64,000 bases of DNA from Geobacillus proteiniphilus (GTDB lineage: Bacteria > Bacillota > Bacilli > Bacillales > Anoxybacillaceae). The translations under genes and the position numbers were made by a program. The stretch is from positions 18,445 through 82,444 of the forward strand of contig NZ_MQMG01000007.1 in the NCBI RefSeq assembly GCF_001908025.1. Direction: 5' to 3'. Shown piece by piece: positions 51,533-60,074 of this stretch (position 1 is its first letter; each line of letters begins with the position of its first letter). The notes under the pieces are model-generated. The model did not search any database and had not been told where the DNA came from. It saw nothing but the letters and a program-made list of their open reading frames with translations.

Positions 51533-51550
51533 GTAACATAACATTGTTAC
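51533..51550. promoter_or_regulatory. Inverted repeat in the yhbD-ade intergenic region
   Basis: GTAACATAACATTGTTAC has perfect 6-bp outer arms (GTAACA/TGTTAC). MerR-type regulators bind such sites between promoter boxes; autoregulation by the YhbD-like protein is possible. Confidence 0.5.
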
Positions 51551-51696
51551 GTTATAAAGAGTGTGAAAACAGCAGTGCCATACATATGTCAAAAAACGAA
51601 CCAAAGCGGTTGACAACTTGCCGTCTAGCTCAGTACAATGAAGCCAATTTCCACTGGCATCGCGATTCACATCATGAAGAGAGGAGAATGAGCCGC

Positions 51697-53427
51697 ATGC
51701 ATTCGACATTACAGAAGAAAATCGCCGCCGCCGCAAAACAAACGAAAGCCGATCTCGTCATCAAAAACGGGAAAATCGTCAACGTGTTTACGCACGAAGT
51801 CATCGAAGGGGATCTCGCCATTGCTGAGGGGATGATCGTCGGCATTGGCCGCTATGAAGGCAAAGAAACGATTGACGCCGAAGGCCGCTATATTTGTCCT
51901 GGACTGATTGACGGACATGTGCATATTGAATCATCGATGGTGCCCCCGAGCGAATTCGCCCGCGTCGTTCTCCCGCATGGGGTCACCACGGTGATCGCCG
52001 ATCCACACGAAATCGCGAACGTCGCCGGCATCCGCGGCATCCAGTTTATGCTCGATGATGCGAAACAGACGCCGCTCGATGTGTATATCATGTTGCCATC
52101 GTGCGTGCCGGCCGCCTCGTTTGAACATGCCGGCGCCGTCTTAACCGCAGCGGACCTAGCGCCGTTTTTCAACGATGAACGCGTTCTCGGATTGGCGGAA
52201 GTGATGGACTATCCGTCATTAAGGGAACAACACCCGTCGATGCTCGACAAACTGGCGCTCGCGGCAAACGCCAACCGCCTGATCGACGGCCATTTGGCGG
52301 GCCTTGACGCCGACGCCGTCAACGTCTACCGAAGCGCCCGCATCCATACGGACCATGAATGCGTCACCGCCGACGAAGCGCTTGAACGCATTCGCCGCGG
52401 CATGTACGTGCTCATTCGCCAAGGCTCGGTCGCCAAAGACCTCGAAAAACTTCTTCCTGCCGTCCATGAGCACAACGCGCGCCGCTTTCTGTTTTGCACG
52501 GACGATAAACATCTCGACGACTTATGGTTCGAAGGCAGCGTCGACCATAACGTGCGCCTTGCCATTCGCGCTGGGCTCGACCCGCTTCTTTCGATCCAAA
52601 TGGCCACATTAAACGCCGCCGAGTGCTACCGGTTGCCGACGAAGGGCGCTGTCGCCCCGGGGTATGACGCCGACTTTTTGTTCGTTGAGGATTTGGAAAC
52701 GCTGAAAATCACCCATGTATTCAAACAAGGGGCGATCGTCGCCGAACATGGAAGGGCAACGTTTTCCTTCCATCCGGCATCCAGTGAAACCGAACCGAAA
52801 TTGCTTCAATCCATTCGTTGCCGACCCGTCACCGAAGCGGATCTTCGCATCCCGATGACGAAAGGAAACAAAGCCAATGTCATGGAGATCATCCCGAATC
52901 ATTTGCATACGAACCATCTCGTCACCGAGGTGGATGTCCGGGACGGGGCCTTTTCCCCTTCGGTCGAGCGGGATTTGCTGAAGCTTGTGGTCGTCGAACG
53001 CCATCGCGGCCTCGGAATCGGCCTTGGCATCGTCCGCGGCTTCGGGTTCCAAGCAGGCGCCATTGCTTCTTCGATCGCGCACGATTCACACCACATCATC
53101 GCCGCAGGCATCAACGACCGCGACCTCGTCGTCGCCATCGAACAGCTCCGCCGGCAACACGGCGGGCTTGCGGTCGTCAAAGACGGAACGGTGCTCGCCA
53201 GCCTGCCGCTTGAAATCGGCGGATTGATGACAAGAAAAGACTATACCGAGGTGCTAAACGGATTGAAACAGATTGACAAAGCACTTGAAGCGATCGGCGC
53301 ATGTGGCTCTTTCAATCCGTTCATCACGCTGTCATTCCTCGCCTTGCCGGTCATTCCGGAGCTCAAGCTGACCGATCAAGGGCTGTTTGATGTCAAGCGG
53401 TGGGAATGGATTCCGATCGAGGCATAG
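51697..53427 (+). CDS. ade: Adenine deaminase
   Basis: Deaminates adenine to hypoxanthine in purine salvage. The 576-residue amidohydrolase has metal ligands in CPGLIDGHVHIESSMVPPSE, ADPHEIANVAG and ARIHTDHE, and the C-terminal LEAIGACGSFNPFITLSFLA. The ATG at 51697 has a well-spaced GAGGAG site; the ATG at 51688 is only one base after that site. It is divergent from the YhbD-like regulator and is followed by a terminator. Confidence 0.94.
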   Translation: MHSTLQKKIAAAAKQTKADLVIKNGKIVNVFTHEVIEGDLAIAEGMIVGIGRYEGKETIDAEGRYICPGLIDGHVHIESSMVPPSEFARVVLPHGVTTVIADPHEIANVAGIRGIQFMLDDAKQTPLDVYIMLPSCVPAASFEHAGAVLTAADLAPFFNDERVLGLAEVMDYPSLREQHPSMLDKLALAANANRLIDGHLAGLDADAVNVYRSARIHTDHECVTADEALERIRRGMYVLIRQGSVAKDLEKLLPAVHEHNARRFLFCTDDKHLDDLWFEGSVDHNVRLAIRAGLDPLLSIQMATLNAAECYRLPTKGAVAPGYDADFLFVEDLETLKITHVFKQGAIVAEHGRATFSFHPASSETEPKLLQSIRCRPVTEADLRIPMTKGNKANVMEIIPNHLHTNHLVTEVDVRDGAFSPSVERDLLKLVVVERHRGLGIGLGIVRGFGFQAGAIASSIAHDSHHIIAAGINDRDLVVAIEQLRRQHGGLAVVKDGTVLASLPLEIGGLMTRKDYTEVLNGLKQIDKALEAIGACGSFNPFITLSFLALPVIPELKLTDQGLFDVKRWEWIPIEA

Positions 53428-53456
53428 AGGAGGGCGAGTGTCCCTCCTTCTTTGTT
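53428..53456 (+). terminator. Terminator after ade
   Basis: AGGAGGG and CCCTCCT form a 7-bp stem around CGAGTGT, followed by TCTTTGTTGTT, immediately after the ade stop. Confidence 0.75.
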
Positions 53457-53519
53457 GTTCAAGGATGTATTAACTAATTGATTATTTAGAACATAGTTTA
53501 TCTTTATAAAAAAACCGCA

Positions 53520-54162
53520 TTGTTCCCAAGGAAACACGTCGCCCGCACGGCAAAAAATGTGATGCGAAACGCCCGTTCGTCGGCGGCGCGCCGCCTTGTT
53601 GCCGATTCGCGTCGTCTCAATCATGTCATCCCAAAACGGGAGACGAGTGCGAAGGCGCTCGATCATTTTGCGAATGGCCTCTTCCGCCATCTCTCGTTCC
53701 AAAAAGGAGAAAAACAGCGTTTCACGGATGTCCCCTTGCCAGCAGCCGCTCGCTGTACAGCAACAAGTAAAACGTGGCATAATTCAAAATCACGCACTTG
53801 CATCCATAGCATACAACCAATCCGTCGTAATGATTTTCAATCAACAGCCGTACTTCATCTGGATGGCAGTCGTCCTGCTCGGCGAAATACCGCTCCTCGC
53901 TGACGATTTCACTGCCTTCTGGCGTCACGATGTGATACAGCGCCCGCACAAACGTTTCCGCCCGCTGAAGCAAAATTTCACCGCGGTAACGCTCAACAAG
54001 CTCCTCATCGTACAGGCTGTCTTCCATTTCTTCAATTTTCTTCAGCGACCGTGAGGCCAACAAAAGGCCGCAGTTGGCAAGAAGCATATGACTAAGCATG
54101 CGCTGCGTGTCATTTAATCCCCCGTCTGCCCCATTCGAAAGCACACGCTCAAAATGATACAC
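53520..54162 (-). pseudogene. Hypothetical protein with a frameshift
   Basis: The first frame (54162-53722) reads MLSHMLLANCGLLLASRSLK, a helical segment, then VVCYGCKCVILNYATFYLLL. At about 53745, within an AGGGGA run, the frame changes, and the likely continuation is GDIRETLFFSFLEREMAEEA, then RLRTRLPFWDDMIETTRIG. Together it would be a protein of about 210 residues. Not recognised; it looks like a Geobacillus hypothetical. A sequencing error in the G-run is an alternative. Confidence 0.5.
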
Positions 54163-54215
54163 TGCTCTCCCATACTCTCCCTCTGCATAATAAATATGGG
54201 GTTACAACGATACTG

Positions 54216-54959
54216 TTAACTTGTTCCTACTAAAATAGGAATTCTTTCTTTGTATCTTGCAATTAATCTGTTGTTATGTTCATCCGCCCCTTCCATATTG
54301 CCACTTAAAAAGATCGGTGGTTCCAAACCATTTTCCGCCATTAAGACAATAGCTTCAGCAAAAATAGCATTTAAAATCACGCTTCCTACAACAGTAGAGG
54401 TAGGAGAAAACGGAACGGAAATACTTTCGTGGGATAAAATTGCGTCACCTTTCACCGAATAATTATTAATAACAAGATCCACTACCTCGTATAACAATTT
54501 ACCACTTTTATGCCGTGAGGGCTGGCTTTTTGAATATTCCAAAGATGTAATGGCGATTGTATAAGTTCCCTTCTCTTTAGCCGTCAGCGCAACGTCAATC
54601 GGAACTGGATTGCGCCCCGATGTGGACAAAACAAAAAACACATCTTCAGGACGGATATCCTCATGATCTATAAAATTTTGTGCGAAATCATTCATTCTCT
54701 CCAACATTGACGAACGGACCGCCCCTTCATGAAGCATAAGGGGCTCAAAAAATATTGGTTTAATTGGTACAAGCCCTCCAGCACGATAAAACACTTCTTC
54801 CGTTAAAATGTGGGAGTGACCACATCCGAACAGTTGAATAATTCCACCTTTCTGAATGGCTTCACTTACTACATAAGCAGCTTTTTTGAGATTGTCCTTT
54901 TCATGTTTTAAAACGAGTTCCAAACGTTCGTTGACCTTTTGAAAATAATGTTCGATCAC
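54216..54959 (-). CDS. SIS-domain phosphosugar isomerase/binding protein (UPF0309-like)
   Basis: A 247-residue SIS-domain protein, with LFGCGHSHILTEEVFYRAGG near residue 43, FVLSTSGRNPVPIDVALTA near 110 and STVVGSVILNAIFAEAIVLM. UPF0309 proteins bind or isomerise phosphorylated amino sugars. It is the last gene of the PTS operon and overlaps the aldolase gene by 4 bp (ATGA), so it likely acts on an intermediate of that pathway. Confidence 0.85.
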   Translation of the reverse strand: MIEHYFQKVNERLELVLKHEKDNLKKAAYVVSEAIQKGGIIQLFGCGHSHILTEEVFYRAGGLVPIKPIFFEPLMLHEGAVRSSMLERMNDFAQNFIDHEDIRPEDVFFVLSTSGRNPVPIDVALTAKEKGTYTIAITSLEYSKSQPSRHKSGKLLYEVVDLVINNYSVKGDAILSHESISVPFSPTSTVVGSVILNAIFAEAIVLMAENGLEPPIFLSGNMEGADEHNNRLIARYKERIPILVGTS

Positions 54960-55684
54960 GAGCCGATCACTCCTTTTAGTTGTCGAAAAATTTCTTTGAC
55001 TCTGCTTGGATTCGATTCTCCCTTACCTTGTAATACGTCTCCAAATACGTGCGGCATAAATAATTCAATATTTATTTTTCTTATCTCTTTGTATAAAACA
55101 GGCAGATGGTGAACTTTAATACCGCCCGCCGGCTCAATAGCTCTTATTCCTCTTTTGGCTGCTTCTTTGGCAATGAAAAGAAGTTCTTCTAGATGATCGA
55201 GCCCTTTCATTGGCATGACTTTTATGGATTCCACTCCACAAGCAGCAACCAATTCTAATAATGGCTCTACTCTTATCTTTTTTCCTGTTAGCATTTTTGC
55301 AAAACCGACCTCCCCAGATGGAGAGATAAGAGCAGTAACAATAGGAAAACATTGATTTGCTGCTACAAATCCCTTGGCAAAAAGGGCTCTTTCCAATGGC
55401 TGATTGATATGTTCCGGATTGCTCCTAACGGCTATATCAACAACTCGTTTCCACTCATCAAACTTTCCGCCACCACCAAGACCGATACTGACCACTGGCG
55501 ATGATTGTTTAATACTTTCAACCGTCCCAACGGCTTCCTCAATGGTGGCAAAATCCGCCGCTGCAATTCCTGGCACACAAAAGCCATCCGATGCCTCCAA
55601 AAGATCGGCGGCGTTTTTTCCATCCTTCGCTAAAACGTTGAGCAGCAACTGATCTTGAAACCGCTTTATATTAAATAGCTTCAT
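54956..55684 (-). CDS. KDGP aldolase family protein (DgaF-like)
   Basis: A 242-residue barrel protein like DgaF-type 2-dehydro-3-deoxy-phosphogluconate aldolases. Marks are LLLNVLAKDGKNAADLLEAS, VVSIGLGGGGKFDEWKRVVD, VAANQCFPIVTALISPSGEV, GVESIKVMPMKGLDHLEELL with a probable Schiff-base lysine, and AIEPAGGIKVHHLPVL. In D-glucosaminate pathways DgaF cleaves KDGP to pyruvate and glyceraldehyde 3-phosphate. It overlaps the creatininase-like gene by 14 bp and the SIS gene by 4 bp. Confidence 0.82.
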   Translation of the reverse strand: MKLFNIKRFQDQLLLNVLAKDGKNAADLLEASDGFCVPGIAAADFATIEEAVGTVESIKQSSPVVSIGLGGGGKFDEWKRVVDIAVRSNPEHINQPLERALFAKGFVAANQCFPIVTALISPSGEVGFAKMLTGKKIRVEPLLELVAACGVESIKVMPMKGLDHLEELLFIAKEAAKRGIRAIEPAGGIKVHHLPVLYKEIRKINIELFMPHVFGDVLQGKGESNPSRVKEIFRQLKGVIGS

Positions 55685-56411
55685 TTTGTGCTCTCCTTAA
55701 CATATATGCCATTTTGTCCAAAGCTGTTTCCACAATTATTTTTCCTTTTTCTTTTGTTGCTTTTGTTGCATCCCCTAACACCGCTGTTTGAGTAAATGAC
55801 TTCCATGGCGTTGGACTCACGTCCGCTTCCTCATCTATATTCGGAATATCACAAATGGCTTTACTCATGTCCACATATTCTTCAGCTAAATAAAGCATAA
55901 TCGATGTTTCAATTTCGCAAGCATGGAAATAGACGGAATGAATCGCCTCCGTTTCCCGTATTTCATTAACGACTTTGTTCATACCGGGATAGAAAAAATA
56001 AAAGGTTTTAAAATTTGGAAATTGATCATATAATATTCTTGCTGCTTCTTTTAACGCTGTTTGATTGCCAAGATGACCGTTGACCATTGCCCAAATCCGA
56101 AATCCTTGTTTATATAAACTCGTTCCAATTTCCACTAATAAACGGATCAACGTCTCATTGGAAATAGATATACTACCGGGAAAATCGCGTAAACTCCATA
56201 CCTGTCCATATGGAATGACAGGGAGAACAAAACCTTCAACCTTTTCTGCCAACCGACAGGCAAGACGTTCTGCCAAAATGGTATCGGTACATAACGGAAG
56301 GTGTGGACCATGGGCTTCTACTGCGCCTATAGGCATGATGGCGATGCTTGATTTCGTAATTTTGTTGCTTATCTCGAATGAATTTTCTAAAGCGAAGTTC
56401 ATCAATTTCAC
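55671..56411 (-). CDS. Creatininase-family hydrolase
   Basis: A 246-residue protein of the creatininase superfamily of metal-dependent amidohydrolases. Signature segments are IMPIGAVEAHGPHLPLCTDT and VNGHLGNQTALKEAA, with the metal-ligand text FHACEIETSIMLYLAEEYVD. The family opens cyclic amides or cleaves C-N bonds in many pathways. The start at 56411 directly follows the phosphotriesterase-family gene. Its presence suggests that the imported substrate or an intermediate carries a lactam, amide or similar bond. Confidence 0.86.
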   Translation of the reverse strand: MKLMNFALENSFEISNKITKSSIAIMPIGAVEAHGPHLPLCTDTILAERLACRLAEKVEGFVLPVIPYGQVWSLRDFPGSISISNETLIRLLVEIGTSLYKQGFRIWAMVNGHLGNQTALKEAARILYDQFPNFKTFYFFYPGMNKVVNEIRETEAIHSVYFHACEIETSIMLYLAEEYVDMSKAICDIPNIDEEADVSPTPWKSFTQTAVLGDATKATKEKGKIIVETALDKMAYMLRRAQNEAI

Positions 56412-57404
56412 CTACTTTTTAAATGTAAGGCAACGAGAAGGGTTTTCTACAAAAAATAGATAAATTAGTTTTTCACCATCAAAACCTGCACGATTTGCTT
56501 CATCGATAAATCGTGGAACCCATTTAGAAATGATATACTCTAAACCAAGTCCGTAATCATAATGTTTGTAATATGATTTTCTCGCCGTATCTCCACTCAC
56601 TAGTATTTGTTTTTCGTATCCTTTGCGGACAAGTTCCAAAATACAATGGATTCTTGTACTTTCAGGAGCATACTTTATCTTTCCAATGCCATCAAAACAA
56701 AGGTAAGCACCAGTTTTAGCTATTTGTTCATGGTAATAAGGATCAGGATTTCGATCCATATGACCGAAGCTTACATTAGACAAATCAACTCCTTCACTTC
56801 GCAAAATTTCGATTTGTTCAAGGGCCATCGTACCTGCTTCCGTATGGGAATGAATCGGTGCTTTTGTTTCATGATGTGCTCTGGCGACGGCACGTATTGT
56901 TTTTTCTTCTAAAGGAGTAATTCGGTTGTAACCTGTTCCGAATTTTATTTGTCCACCTTTATAAGATGTTCCTTCAAGCCCTGCCTCTACTTCTTGGATG
57001 ACAAATTCCGCCAGTTCATTTACAGTTGCTGTTTCAATCCACTCATAGTAGGTAGTATAAGGACCAACTATTTTTTGTATTTTTTCTTCCAGTTTAGCCC
57101 CCCATAAAAAGCTTTTATTAAAACCGGCTGTCCCAATGATATGGATTTTTGCTTTTCTTGCAATATCTGCAACAGCTTCTACATCTCTTCCATAATCTAC
57201 TGCAGTAGCATCCACAATCGCATTGCCGCCATGTTTAACAAAGTCTAGAACGTCTTTCAATGATTTTTCCTTATCATCCAGCAATAAATCGTCTTCTCCT
57301 TTTTCTTTCCAATATGGCGGGCGGCAAACAATGTGCTCATGGGAATAAGTAAATCCTAACTGTTCAGGATCAATATCTCCATGCAATGTACGAATAAAAC
57401 TCAT
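56412..57404 (-). CDS. Phosphotriesterase-family protein, probable sugar-phosphate lactonase
   Basis: A 330-residue amidohydrolase-fold protein of the PTE family. Metal ligands include the N-terminal HEH in FTYSHEHIVCRPPYW, the bridging-residue region QIKFGTGYNRITPLEEK, HSHTEAGTMAL, FGHMDRNPDPYYHEQIAKTG and the final aspartate in ILVSGDTARKSYYKH. Mycoplasma relatives in PTS clusters are known lactonases of pentonolactone phosphates. The start has a GGAGGTG site. It follows the PTS genes but is separated by an IS110 fragment. Confidence 0.88.
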   Translation of the reverse strand: MSFIRTLHGDIDPEQLGFTYSHEHIVCRPPYWKEKGEDDLLLDDKEKSLKDVLDFVKHGGNAIVDATAVDYGRDVEAVADIARKAKIHIIGTAGFNKSFLWGAKLEEKIQKIVGPYTTYYEWIETATVNELAEFVIQEVEAGLEGTSYKGGQIKFGTGYNRITPLEEKTIRAVARAHHETKAPIHSHTEAGTMALEQIEILRSEGVDLSNVSFGHMDRNPDPYYHEQIAKTGAYLCFDGIGKIKYAPESTRIHCILELVRKGYEKQILVSGDTARKSYYKHYDYGLGLEYIISKWVPRFIDEANRAGFDGEKLIYLFFVENPSRCLTFKK

Positions 57405-57484
57405 TTTTCAACACCTCCAGCACAAAACCCTATTACGGCGGATAAAACTATATAGATGCAATTTGAAGCTTTCACATTTGTAAC

Positions 57485-57925
57485 TTTTATAGAGCTATTG
57501 GATCCGACTGTCGGGCGACCGAACAACGCTGCTTCCGGGTGGTCGGGTCGTTCGGTCTTCCGCCACGCCAAGGCGTGACGAAGGCAAGCCAAAGACTTGC
57601 CTTCGATAGTCGAAAATCGAGATCGTCAGTCATCGTACTAAACGTGCGAATCTCTTTTCCTTCAGGGGTAAGGGCGCAAGCCGTGATCGATTGCTTATGC
57701 ACATCCAATCCACAGCAGCGTTCATACAAGACGCGCATCCGTCTCCCTCCCTGCTTCGTCCTCAAACACAGCTGGTGCAGCAGCCTTTGTTCAAGCATTC
57801 TATCCTGTGTGCTTCCCTCAAGGGAGCGACATTCCGTCGTGCACCAGACTGCTGGGGTCCGCCTATATATCGGACTTTTCCCTACCATTAATGCAACGAC
57901 CTCATGACCCCAGCTGCAAGGAGAC
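57485..57925 (-). mobile_element. IS110-family fragment within the PTS operon
   Basis: The frame from 57738 reads RCCGLDVHKQSITACALTPE then GKEIRTFSTMTDDL, the N-terminus of an IS110-family transposase with the DVHK motif. After about 40 codons the homology ends, and the frame continues in unrelated text. The rest of the transposase is missing. About 190 bp of upstream IS end sequence is also present. It lies between the EIIC gene and the phosphotriesterase-family gene. Confidence 0.72.
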
Positions 57926-58044
57926 CATTTGACAGAAGGTTGTTTTCATCCTTCCGCTCGTGACGAATTTTTTCGTCATGAGAGTCTATATAGATTCCGT
58001 CACGTTGAACGGTTTGTTGCCCAGCCCGCCTTCTTTAGCAAAAT

Positions 58045-59340
58045 CTAGAAGAATAATTGGGCAAGTATTTTAATAATAGGCCCGAGAATAAACATATCCG
58101 AGTCAGCTGCCCACATAGCGGTGTCAGGGATTGTACTCGATATTAAAAACTTCACCATGATGTACTGCCCCCATGCCACCACTGTTGCGGTCATAAATCC
58201 GCCTAACAAGGCGCCTCTTACACCACCAGTCGCATTGCCAAAAACTCCTGCTGTCGCGGCATGGAAGAATAGAACGATCATCGTTGGTACAAATACGTAA
58301 CCAACAGTATTTCCGATAATAACAAGCCAAATTAATGCTCCTGCGAACGCACCTAAAAATCCTAATATTACCGCGTTTGGAGCATAAGGGAAAACAATCG
58401 GACAATCGAGAGCCGGCTTCGCTCCTGGCACAAGCTTGGTCGCAATACCGTTAAAAGCCGGAACAATTTCGCCAATAAACATCCGAACTCCCATTAGTAC
58501 AACAGCAATTCCCGCGGCAAACGTAAAGGATTGAACGATCGAATAGATAATAAAGTTTTGATTTCCTGCTTTCTTTATTAATTCCTCCGCTCCTGGAGTT
58601 CCTTTTAGAGAAACAATGATTGCACCTACTAAAAATAACGTTCCCATCGTTAGTGCAGTAATGACATTAGAATCCCTTAAAAACTCCAACCCTTTTGGAA
58701 GTTTGATCTTTTCTGAATCATTCTCTTTATTACCAAGTACTTTACCGGCCAGTGCCCCAATCAACGCAACAGATGCAGATGTATGCCCTAAAGCAATATT
58801 ATCGTTGCCCGTAATTTTCCGCATAAATGGTTGTGTAAGCGCTGGCTGTAATGTCCAATAGAGACCCATAATAATAGATAGAAAGATAACAAGTTTCCAA
58901 AATGACACATCTCCAACTGTATGAATAACAATACCGGCAAAAACGGTCGTTGTCCAAAACATCATATGTCCAGTCAGATAAATGTATTTGAATTTGGTCA
59001 ATCTGGCTAGCAAGACGTTAATTAAAAACCCTATTGTCATGGCTAAAGTTACCGCACTTCCGTATTTCGCGTTAAATCCTTCCTGCCCTATAAACTTACC
59101 TAACGATTCCGACTTTAAATTAAATACTTCTTTCCACATAGGTTCAAAAACGGTCAAAGAATCTACTATAACGCCAGCACCAGCGCCAATAATTAGAAAC
59201 CCGATGACAGCCTTAAATGTGCCGCTGATAATTTGATTGGTTTTTTTCTTCTGTAATAGCAAACCAATAAATACAATGAAACCTAGCAATATAGCCGGCG
59301 TTCCAAACACATTGGCAGCAATCCACTTAATGATTTCCAT
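58045..59340 (-). CDS. PTS EIIC, ascorbate (UlaA/SgaT) type
   Basis: A 431-residue membrane permease of the ascorbate-galactitol PTS superfamily, with about 11 predicted helices. Text such as GTPAILLGFIVFIGLLLQKK at the start, KYIYLTGHMMFWTTTVFAG, LVPGAKPALDCPIVFPYAPN and FFHAATAGVFGNATGGVRGA matches UlaA. It moves the sugar through the membrane while it is phosphorylated. The actual substrate is unknown, since the downstream enzymes do not match the ula pathway. Confidence 0.9.
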   Translation of the reverse strand: MEIIKWIAANVFGTPAILLGFIVFIGLLLQKKKTNQIISGTFKAVIGFLIIGAGAGVIVDSLTVFEPMWKEVFNLKSESLGKFIGQEGFNAKYGSAVTLAMTIGFLINVLLARLTKFKYIYLTGHMMFWTTTVFAGIVIHTVGDVSFWKLVIFLSIIMGLYWTLQPALTQPFMRKITGNDNIALGHTSASVALIGALAGKVLGNKENDSEKIKLPKGLEFLRDSNVITALTMGTLFLVGAIIVSLKGTPGAEELIKKAGNQNFIIYSIVQSFTFAAGIAVVLMGVRMFIGEIVPAFNGIATKLVPGAKPALDCPIVFPYAPNAVILGFLGAFAGALIWLVIIGNTVGYVFVPTMIVLFFHAATAGVFGNATGGVRGALLGGFMTATVVAWGQYIMVKFLISSTIPDTAMWAADSDMFILGPIIKILAQLFF

Positions 59341-59367
59341 TGGCCATCTCTCCTAATATGAAGATTA

Positions 59368-59634
59368 TTATTTTAAATTCTCCTCTAAGGCATTTTTAAT
59401 TTCCACTCGATCAAAATAGTTATTCACAATAATGATCTTCGCGTTTACACCAGCTAAAGAATCAGCCAATTCCTTGTTGGTCACGATAAAATCTACATCC
59501 ATGCTTGATGCAGTAGATACATCCGTATGTTCTACATCTGCCGCAATTCCTAGTTCAGACAAAACTTGTTCCACATTCATTCTTAAAATTAAACTCGTTC
59601 CCTGTCCTAGACCACAAACACATAATAACTTCAT
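59368..59634 (-). CDS. PTS EIIB, ascorbate type
   Basis: An 88-residue phosphocarrier with the active-site cysteine at residue 7 in VCGLGQGTSLILRM, then HTDVSTASSMDVDFIVTNKE. It passes phosphate from EIIA to the sugar at EIIC. It overlaps the EIIA stop by 4 bp (ATGA). Confidence 0.92.
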   Translation of the reverse strand: MKLLCVCGLGQGTSLILRMNVEQVLSELGIAADVEHTDVSTASSMDVDFIVTNKELADSLAGVNAKIIIVNNYFDRVEIKNALEENLK

Positions 59635-60074
59635 GCTCCCACTCCTCTAATAAAATTTTCAATTTCCTCATATGTCTTTGCGTGGATCATCTTTTCGATT
59701 GTCTCTTTATTTCCTAACAATACCATTAACTTTTTTAAAATTTCCAAGTGTTCATCATTATTAGAAGCTCCAAGAGCTAACACAAGCTTGACAGGATCGT
59801 TTGGTTTGTTTCCGAATTCGATCGGTTCTGCCAACTGTACAAGCGATACTGACGCTTCTTTCACTCCATCTTCCGGTCTTGCATGCGGCAAAGCTACTTG
59901 CGGTGCTAAAACAAAATATGGTCCATTATTTTTATACGATTCCACCATCGCCTCTATATAAGAATGATCGACATGATTTTGATCAGCAAGTAATTGTCCC
60001 GCTTTCCTAATAGCTTCTTCAGGTGTATTAGCTTTTACATTCAATGCTACTAGGTTTGGTTCTAAAAACTTCAT
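59631..60074 (-). CDS. PTS EIIA, fructose/ascorbate type
   Basis: A 147-residue phosphocarrier of the EIIA-Ntr/Fru/UlaC class, with the phosphorylated histidine in VALPHARPEDGVKEASVSL and the C-terminal EHLEILKKLMVLLGNKET. Its start at 60074 has an AAGGAGA site and lies inside the end of the regulator gene (47-bp overlap). Confidence 0.92.
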   Translation of the reverse strand: MKFLEPNLVALNVKANTPEEAIRKAGQLLADQNHVDHSYIEAMVESYKNNGPYFVLAPQVALPHARPEDGVKEASVSLVQLAEPIEFGNKPNDPVKLVLALGASNNDEHLEILKKLMVLLGNKETIEKMIHAKTYEEIENFIRGVGA

